NCBI GenBank assembly: GCA_964195405.1
Contig: CAXMPK010000257.1
Span: 1 to 36,717 of the forward strand
Origin: CAXMPK01 sp964195405
GTDB taxonomy: Bacteria; Actinomycetota; Acidimicrobiia; Spongiisociales; ZC4RG35
DNA length: 36,717 nt
Direction: 5' to 3'
Part shown: in pieces, positions 31,319-36,717 of the stretch
Position numbering within the stretch: the first letter of the stretch is position 1
Layout: every line of letters begins with the position of its first letter
The notes under the pieces: model-generated
Told to the model about the DNA's origin: nothing
Seen by the model: only the letters and a program-made list of their open reading frames with translations
The model's database searches: none
Translations under genes and position numbers: made by a program

Positions 31319-32662
31319 TTAACCGATTCGGGTGACTGGTAGCGGCTGCCAGGTTCCGTCGAGTGCGGCGGGTTTTGGCCAATACATTCGCAGAGCGAGG
31401 TAGAAACGCCCTTCGGGAGTTGGCAGCCAATTCGCTCGTTCCTTCGCATCGGTCGGTTCGCCACGCTGAATCGTGATCGTGAGCCCCCCGTCGTCATCCA
31501 ACACAAGATTGTCGGTGGTCGAGTTGATCAGATACCGGTTGATTGGATTCTCAACCAGATAACCGGCGGTCCCGTCATACGAAGTGTTGTACATGGTCAC
31601 CGACCAGAACGCATTAACCGGCGGTGGCGTTTCGAGGGTCATCTGATATTTGGCGTCGCCGTCGAATGGGTTGCCATCCGCGTCGGCTCGACCCATCGGA
31701 TAATGGGCTTCGCCTTGATCGTTGCCTCCCCACCCAACCATCGCGGCCGCAGCACGTTTCATATGATCGCCGCCATAGAAGTCGTGGTTGCCGAATGGGT
31801 CCATGGTCATCCATCCGTTGATGTTCTCTCCCAGCGACTCGGAGGCTTCCGCCATGAGGGTTCGAGCCGAGGCAACGCCTTCTGCGAGAGCTGTTCTGTG
31901 TTCTTCGCTCAAAGACTCGGCGTCGAACACCAATCCTGGTCCGATGCCGATCTTGGCGAAACGTTCGAACATCTCTCCCTCGTCAGGATGGGCGGGTAAG
32001 GCGAATGTCAGCAACGCGTTGACGTACCCGATGAACCGCTCGTCGCGAGACGCGTCATCGTCCCAATAAGGCCAGTCAAACGGAGGCAACTGCGGAGCCT
32101 CCCCGCCCTGATACACCTCCAATGGTTCGAGTCGATACTGCGACATCACCTTGGACAGCGCATCCTGATCATCGGAACCCAAGAGTTGAGTTCGACCGAT
32201 GAGAAACACCAGGTCAGTCTCGAAGCGGAAGGACCCAGCGAAACCGTTCGGTATGTCACCGTCCCACCGCGGACCCATCAGGAGATACGACCCAGGGGCA
32301 GTACCCGTCGTTCTACTACCGACATAAAACTCGTTGTGGCCCAACAGATTCTCGAACTGCATCCCGTAATACCGGCCCGAGACTTCAGGCACGGTCAGGA
32401 CGACAGGTTCGGCTCGCAGGTCCAATAGGCTGAAGGAATACGGCGTGTCGGCATTCGGTGAAATTACGTCCGTGAAGGTGTGGTCCAGAGTCACAGCCTC
32501 GCCGAACGGCCCCTCATTCGCCGGACCTGCATAAACAGGAGAGGCAGGCTGAAGAAAAGTCGCGTACCCGTATCGGTATCCCATCAACATGGGAAAGGCA
32601 TAGACATAAGCCTCAGAGGCGATAACCGAAACCTGTTCACGCGTTAGAGACTCTTGACCCAT
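31319..32662 (-). CDS. DUF1254/DUF1214 domain-containing protein
   Basis: The protein has 447 residues with AAAGGAG 7 bases upstream of the ATG. The N-terminal DUF1254 region includes EAYVYAFPMLMGYRYGY and SPNADTPYSFSLLDLRAEPV, the usual NxDTxY-type motif; the C-terminal DUF1214 region includes FWSVTMYN and ends LPTPEGRFYLALRMYWPKP. Proteins with this pair of domains are widespread and poorly understood. No signal peptide is visible here, unlike many proteobacterial members. It appears monocistronic. Confidence 0.9.
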   Translation of the reverse strand: MGQESLTREQVSVIASEAYVYAFPMLMGYRYGYATFLQPASPVYAGPANEGPFGEAVTLDHTFTDVISPNADTPYSFSLLDLRAEPVVLTVPEVSGRYYGMQFENLLGHNEFYVGSRTTGTAPGSYLLMGPRWDGDIPNGFAGSFRFETDLVFLIGRTQLLGSDDQDALSKVMSQYRLEPLEVYQGGEAPQLPPFDWPYWDDDASRDERFIGYVNALLTFALPAHPDEGEMFERFAKIGIGPGLVFDAESLSEEHRTALAEGVASARTLMAEASESLGENINGWMTMDPFGNHDFYGGDHMKRAAAAMVGWGGNDQGEAHYPMGRADADGNPFDGDAKYQMTLETPPPVNAFWSVTMYNTSYDGTAGYLVENPINRYLINSTTDNLVLDDDGGLTITIQRGEPTDAKERANWLPTPEGRFYLALRMYWPKPAALDGTWQPLPVTRIG

Positions 32663-32706
32663 GTATCAACTCCTTTGAAACGACACTATCAATCGGAGAC
32701 CGGCGT

Positions 32707-32838
32707 CAGGAATTCCAGAAACTACGCAATGCCACCCCGCTGACTAGAAGACGAGCAGAAGGCTTGAACACTCCAGAAATCATGCGACGCCTCAAACGAT
32801 ATGTGGCCCGCCAAACCTACAAACATCTAACCGTCTGA
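32707..32838 (+). mobile_element. C-terminal remnant of an IS110-like transposase
   Basis: The plus frame ending at TGA 32836-32838 reads TRRRAEGLNTPEIMRRLKRY and continues VARQTYKHLTV. This is the typical C-terminus of IS110-family transposases (RxAEGLxxxEIxRxLKRYxAR). The rest of the transposase is missing because the DUF1254 gene begins just upstream. Short direct repeats follow at 32903-32995. Confidence 0.6.
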
Positions 32839-32902
32839 CATCTTGGGAGAGGTCTGACCCAATCAAACCGGCTGACGAAGATGGCCTCTGTCCTGATAAT
32901 GA

Positions 32903-32995
32903 CCTGTCGACCCCACCCACCCCTTCGGCGGACCATGTGACCTAAATAAGAGCCTGTCCACCCCACCCGGTGTGACCCATCGCAGTCCTGTCCAC
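32903..32995. repeat. Three copies of CCTGTC(G/C)AC, two extended by CCCACCC
   Basis: CCTGTCGACCCCACCC (32903-32918) and CCTGTCCACCCCACCC (32953-32968) match at 15 of 16 bases; CCTGTCCAC recurs at 32987-32995. Spacing is 50 and 34 bases. They follow the transposase remnant and may belong to an element end. No gene is seen in 32839-33042. Confidence 0.55.
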
Positions 32996-33042
32996 AAACC
33001 GCCGGCACCTTGACATAAGAGAATCATTGAGCCCCTCGGGTG

Positions 33043-34413
33043 TCACTCGGTCTCTGATGTGAGTTCGCTTATGTGCTTTTTGTAGGTCTGCTGGTTTCGC
33101 CAGTTTTCGCTCATGCTTTGGAACATTTTCTCGGGTAGTACTTCTATCGGAGCAACGAGTTCGCCATCGACAGGCCAACTGTCCAGCACGCCTGGTTGGT
33201 AGCCCTCTGGGTAGTACGTCTCGGGTGGGATTTCATGGTCCCTGACAAAGGGTTCTTGAATGTCTTCCCTCCCATGGTGTGGAGCAGGGATCACCAACTG
33301 TCCCTCATCGAAGTCGAACTGCGGAGCTTTGTTGTTGGGGTAATCGGGGAGGATTCCTTCACGCACCCAAATGTCGTCTTTGGTGACATTGACCACTATC
33401 CCGTCGGGAGCGCCGAAGTGGTAGGGACCGTCCCAATGGTGACGCACCTCAGCGACAGTCTCCTCGTTTAGGTAGGTGTCGAAAGGCATGTGAGTCGTCA
33501 TCAACAGTCTCGGCTGAATCTGACTCGCCAAATACCCTGCTGCGTATGCGGGAGTGTGGTGCATGTCCACGGTGAACCGACCAACGAACGGTGGCACTCC
33601 CTGAACGCCAGAACTGATAGCAATCACCTCTGGTTGGGCTTCGGTGATATAAACATCAGCCCCGGCTGCGTATTCGATATCAAGGTCGCTGGGACGCCCA
33701 TCGCCTGTCCACACCACCGACATGCCGTTCCAGTTGAGCCGGTAGCCCGAAGCTCCATCTTTCGCATGAGAACGCTGCCAGTGGATCACTTCCACACCGT
33801 TCTCGTTGTAGATGACACCGCCGTTGTCACGGAAATCGAACTCGTTGACCTCAATATCCCATGCCTTACCAACCGGGAAAATGCTGAAGGCGTCCTTGTG
33901 CCAACCAACCATCTTCTTCATACCGTCGATCATGGCTCCGGTTCCGTACTCGGGGTCATGGCCCGAAGGTCCGAACACTCGGAGCGGCTTATGCCACCGG
34001 CCGGCCCAACCACCAAACATGTACAAATATGGCAACGAACCGAAATGGTCAACATGGAGGTGAGTGATGAAGACCTTATCCAACTCGTTCAGAGCCATAC
34101 CTCCGGCGACATAGTTGGCGATCGCACCCTCACCAAGGTCGAACACGAAATTGTCACCGTTCCCCAACTGAACCAGGATCGAAGTGTTCATCTGACCAGG
34201 TCGAATAGTCGGTGAAGTCCCCATGAAAATGATGCGAATCTCATCCGGACCCAGTTCCTCGGTACGAGGGAACCAATTAGAAGCACTCCTCAATCCAGGA
34301 GTCGGGTTCATGCCCTCAAACATCAACCCTTCCTTCCAACGCTCCAACGGGACACCCGCGGTCAGGGCCTTTTCAAGCACCTCTGGCGAAGAGGGTTCTT
34401 TTCGATCAGGCAT
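33043..34413 (-). CDS. MBL-fold metallo-hydrolase, GntH-like
   Basis: The protein has 456 residues from ATG 34413, with AAAGGAG 8 bases upstream; a longer frame to 34569 lacks support. The metallo-beta-lactamase motif THLHVDH (117-123) is intact, and a later GDGRPSDLDIEYA and TTHMPFD supply further metal positions. The body (FGPSGHDPEYGTGAMIDGMK, then NEFDFRDNGG and RSHAKDGASGYRLNWNG) closely resembles the family named after GntH, a metallo-hydrolase encoded in cyanobacterial guanitoxin clusters. No other guanitoxin-type gene is in the window, and most family members occur outside such clusters, so toxin synthesis should not be inferred. The natural substrate is unknown. Confidence 0.85.
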   Translation of the reverse strand: MPDRKEPSSPEVLEKALTAGVPLERWKEGLMFEGMNPTPGLRSASNWFPRTEELGPDEIRIIFMGTSPTIRPGQMNTSILVQLGNGDNFVFDLGEGAIANYVAGGMALNELDKVFITHLHVDHFGSLPYLYMFGGWAGRWHKPLRVFGPSGHDPEYGTGAMIDGMKKMVGWHKDAFSIFPVGKAWDIEVNEFDFRDNGGVIYNENGVEVIHWQRSHAKDGASGYRLNWNGMSVVWTGDGRPSDLDIEYAAGADVYITEAQPEVIAISSGVQGVPPFVGRFTVDMHHTPAYAAGYLASQIQPRLLMTTHMPFDTYLNEETVAEVRHHWDGPYHFGAPDGIVVNVTKDDIWVREGILPDYPNNKAPQFDFDEGQLVIPAPHHGREDIQEPFVRDHEIPPETYYPEGYQPGVLDSWPVDGELVAPIEVLPEKMFQSMSENWRNQQTYKKHISELTSETE

Positions 34414-34703
34414 CCAGGACTCCTTTGGTTGATGCAGATGGTTCAGAAGCCCACGGAAGATATAGGCAAGTAACGAAAGCCCGTAATCAGCCGCCCTATA
34501 AGTGCCGATATGAGAGGAGGTTCTGGTGCATACTGAAGCCGTGGAATAGGTGTTCGAGTGGCGAGCCATGGTGGAACACGGCGTCTACATAACCGCGGGG
34601 GCACGAAAAGTGTTGTGATCGCTGACGACTCGGTGAAGATCATCACCTACGCCAACTGGATCGCCGACGGATTAGGGATTCCCCTCGAGAACTGGATACC
34701 AGA

Positions 34704-35948
34704 TTGACGTTCCGGTACTTCGCATATGGCTCCAACATGTGGCCGCCACAACTGAAGAGCCGATGCCCCACAGCAACACCAATCGGACGTGATGTCCTCG
34801 AGGGATGGTCGAGGGCCTACGACAAGCCGTCGACCGATGGATCCGCGAAGCTCAACATTCGACCAAGTCCTGGGGAGTCGACCGAAGGTGTGGTCTACGA
34901 GGTGGCCGATGCGGACCGGGACGCCCTCGACGCTGCCGAGCCTCGATATGAGGCGATCGAGACCCCGGTTGGTCTGACCTACACGTACACCAGAGACCCG
35001 ACCGCTGCGCTCCCATTCGACTGGTACGTGCGCACAGCCGAAAAGGGGGCCGAGCTTCACGGTGTCCACATCGAGCCGTCGGCTTTTGACGTCGACCCCG
35101 TCGCTTCGGATGTCCGCCCTTCCGGTGAGGGCGAACTCCCGCTCATGCAATCGATCTTGAGTCGTGGCCTCTCCGCAACAACAACCCGCTACTACGTCCA
35201 CCCTGGAGAACTCGGATGGTGGATGTATCACTGGGATGAGCGGCGGCGTTCGCCGACCTGGTGGATTCAGAATGACGAGGCGTTCGTCGTAGTCGATCCG
35301 GTGGACCCCGGCGAGATCAGCATCTTCGGCCTGCCCGGCGTCGATCTGTGGCCATTGATCCGCTGGTCGCGTCGGCGGCTTGGGGGCAAAGGCGAGGTGA
35401 CATGGGTTTCTGACCGTGATCGGGAGTTCGAATCGGAACTGGAGGCAAATGGATTCGCTCCCACATACAACTACCGGGCGTTCGAATGGGATCTCACCTC
35501 TACCGCGATTCCGGCGCCGAAGCTTCCCGACGGTTGGTCAATCAGACACGTCGAGGGTGAACATGAAGCCGACAACAGACGCGCCGCCTCTCACGCAGCC
35601 TTTGAGTCCTCGATGCCGCCGGACCAGCACCTGCAGAGATACCTGCGCTTCATGCGCTCACCGGTTTATACCCCTAAACGAGATCTGGTGGTTGTGCACG
35701 AGGACGGAACCATCGGATCTTTCATGGTCTGGTGGGCCGACGAGTCGGGTGTGGCCCAGATCGAGCCTTTTGGTACCCACCCCGACTTCCATCGCCAGGG
35801 GTTGGGTCGGGCACTTCTCCACCATGGGCTGAGAGATATGAAAGCGGCCGGTATGCATCTCAGTCGGGTGATGACCGACGAAGACCGCGCAGCTGCCACC
35901 ACCTTCTATGAGGCTGCTGGGTTTGAGGTGATGGGCAAGCTGAGTTGA
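34704..35948 (+). CDS. Gamma-glutamylcyclotransferase-like / GNAT acetyltransferase fusion
   Basis: The protein has 414 residues from TTG 34704 (TTG ACG TTC). Residues 2-12 (TFRYFAYGSNM) and the segment DALDAAEPRYEAIE near 75-90 are the hallmarks of the cyclotransferase (GGCT/AIG2-like) fold, with a candidate catalytic Glu. From about residue 155 a second protein begins: TRYYVHPGELGWWMYHWDE, then SDRDREFESELEANGF, and the acetyl-CoA site PFGTHPDFHRQGLGRALLHH near 355-375, followed by FYEAAGFEVMG. Each half also exists as a single protein. The fusion has no frame interruption. A joint role is unknown. A tiny open frame (34615-34707) overlaps the start codon but cannot be assigned. Confidence 0.8.
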   Translation: MTFRYFAYGSNMWPPQLKSRCPTATPIGRDVLEGWSRAYDKPSTDGSAKLNIRPSPGESTEGVVYEVADADRDALDAAEPRYEAIETPVGLTYTYTRDPTAALPFDWYVRTAEKGAELHGVHIEPSAFDVDPVASDVRPSGEGELPLMQSILSRGLSATTTRYYVHPGELGWWMYHWDERRRSPTWWIQNDEAFVVVDPVDPGEISIFGLPGVDLWPLIRWSRRRLGGKGEVTWVSDRDREFESELEANGFAPTYNYRAFEWDLTSTAIPAPKLPDGWSIRHVEGEHEADNRRAASHAAFESSMPPDQHLQRYLRFMRSPVYTPKRDLVVVHEDGTIGSFMVWWADESGVAQIEPFGTHPDFHRQGLGRALLHHGLRDMKAAGMHLSRVMTDEDRAAATTFYEAAGFEVMGKLS

Positions 35949-36005
35949 TGGGATCTAGATTCGAATGCAGGGCGATACGAGTCGAAGGGTTGACGGGGGT
36001 CGGGA

Positions 36006-36362
36006 CTACTTTTTGGTCGCCTTCGGTTCAAGTGTTCCTATCCACACATATGCCTTCTCGAACCAGGAGCCGAGTTCCTCGGTATCGCTCAAGAGGTCGT
36101 CGGGAACAGAGACGTAGCCTCTCATGACGCTTCCATACTGAATGACCGGGCCGCTCTCGTATCCGGAGAGAAACTCATCGGTCAGCTCATCCGACAGACG
36201 CAATGCCATTGCTCCCTCCACATCAAGAAAACTGAACATGTGGCCGTTGCGTGAGGTGTAGGGATTTTTTGCACCCTTTACGGCTTCACCCGCCTTCCCT
36301 ACAACGGCGGCATATCGTTCGAGAGCGTCGGAAGGTCCCTGATAGTCAGATCCACCGGGCAC
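36006..36362 (-). CDS. TfoX-like small protein
   Basis: The 118-residue protein has a central and C-terminal part (FSFLDVEGAMALRLSDEL, VIQYGSVMRGYVSVPDDLL, then SWFEKAYVWIGTLEPK) matching the TfoX N-terminal/YjbR-like fold common in actinobacteria. Those proteins are mostly uncharacterised; TfoX itself is a competence regulator in Gammaproteobacteria, but that function does not transfer here. It is convergent with the acetyltransferase fusion. Confidence 0.75.
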   Translation of the reverse strand: MPGGSDYQGPSDALERYAAVVGKAGEAVKGAKNPYTSRNGHMFSFLDVEGAMALRLSDELTDEFLSGYESGPVIQYGSVMRGYVSVPDDLLSDTEELGSWFEKAYVWIGTLEPKATKK

Positions 36363-36479
36363 GAGTACTCCTATCGGAAGAAGCAGTCGAACCTAGCATT
36401 CCGGCGCGTTCGAACTCCTTCACCTGAGTCGTAACAAACGCCTCCCCGAGCCGCAGTTAACGGCAGGGTGCAAACAGTG

Positions 36480-36683
36480 TTAGCTGGTACGAGGCCTCAA
36501 CCGCCAAATCAGCACCGCCGCAGTCATCGACACCACCGCGGCTACGACGGCTATCGGGGTCCTCCACGACCGAGCCACCGCCAAATCGCCCTCCAGCGAG
36601 GAGAGAACTCGCCACTCCATGTTGGCCGGTGCCTCGGACCTCTCAGCCGACATAGCGTGTAACTCACGCGCGGTCTTGCTCAT
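36480..36683 (-). CDS. Small hypothetical membrane protein
   Basis: The 67-residue protein has one clear membrane helix near the C-terminus (PIAVVAAVVSMTAAVLIW), followed by RLRPRTS, and a charged N-terminal region (SAERSEAPANMEW). No ribosome binding site is obvious. No family recognised; the composition and single helix favour a real gene, but this is not certain. Confidence 0.45.
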   Translation of the reverse strand: MSKTARELHAMSAERSEAPANMEWRVLSSLEGDLAVARSWRTPIAVVAAVVSMTAAVLIWRLRPRTS

Positions 36684-36717
36684 GGCGGCGTGCCTGGCCT
36701 GACATCTGAGACAGCTG

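Noticed and set aside
34615..34707. Thirty-codon frame ending in a TGA that overlaps the TTG of the fusion gene
   Set aside because: It looks faintly protein-like but is too short to assign and has no ribosome binding site; the rest of 34414-34703 shows no gene.
1..36717. CRISPR array, rRNA operon or replication origin
   Set aside because: No regularly spaced repeats, no rRNA-like sequence and no DnaA-box cluster were seen.

Overview
This 36.7 kb window looks like chromosomal DNA of a high-GC Gram-positive bacterium. I place it in the Actinomycetota, probably near the Acidimicrobiia. The reasons are the Thr/Ala-rich linkers after the lipobox of two lipoproteins, the Tat-type lipoprotein signal, the secE-nusG-rplK-rplA and rplJ-rplL blocks with tRNA-Trp, and overall codon use. 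The taxonomic placement is inference; no rRNA gene is present.

Region 1 (about 1-18.7 kb) is an accessory island for uptake and breakdown of methylated or quaternary amines. It holds a CaiD-like hydratase (cut by the window edge), an HD-domain protein of the PhnZ/TmpB-like oxygenase type, an MFS transporter and an ABC importer of the dipeptide type (binding protein, two permeases, fused double ATPase). A divergent enolase-superfamily enzyme, two FAD/folate dehydrogenases of the dimethylglycine/sarcosine dehydrogenase family and a pyrrolysine-free MttB-family methyltransferase complete it. The island is littered with decayed copies of the same kinds of genes: a second HD gene, a third dehydrogenase, a choline-dehydrogenase tail, an IclR regulator and an unidentified remnant. 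Three copies of a TGGAACGTTCCA-like palindrome lie upstream of the importer and of both dehydrogenases, which suggests one regulon, possibly under an IclR-type regulator whose local copy is broken.

Region 2 (18.8-23 kb) holds a RelE/Phd-type toxin-antitoxin pair, a secreted lipoprotein and an M1 aminopeptidase.

Region 3 (23-27.9 kb, minus strand) is the core block tRNA-Trp, secE, nusG, rplK, rplA, then rplJ, rplL. A divergent alpha/beta hydrolase gene interrupts it between rplA and rplJ, and it ends in a terminator with no rpoB after rplL. Leader hairpins precede rplJ and rplA.

Region 4 (27.9-36.7 kb) is mixed: an N-terminal fragment that resembles a DUF4297-type defence nuclease, a broken GNAT gene, an NDH-2-like dehydrogenase, a DUF1254/DUF1214 protein, an IS110-like transposase tail with short repeats, a GntH-like metallo-hydrolase, a cyclotransferase-acetyltransferase fusion, a TfoX-like protein and small membrane proteins. 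All identifications are from reading the sequence; no search was run.
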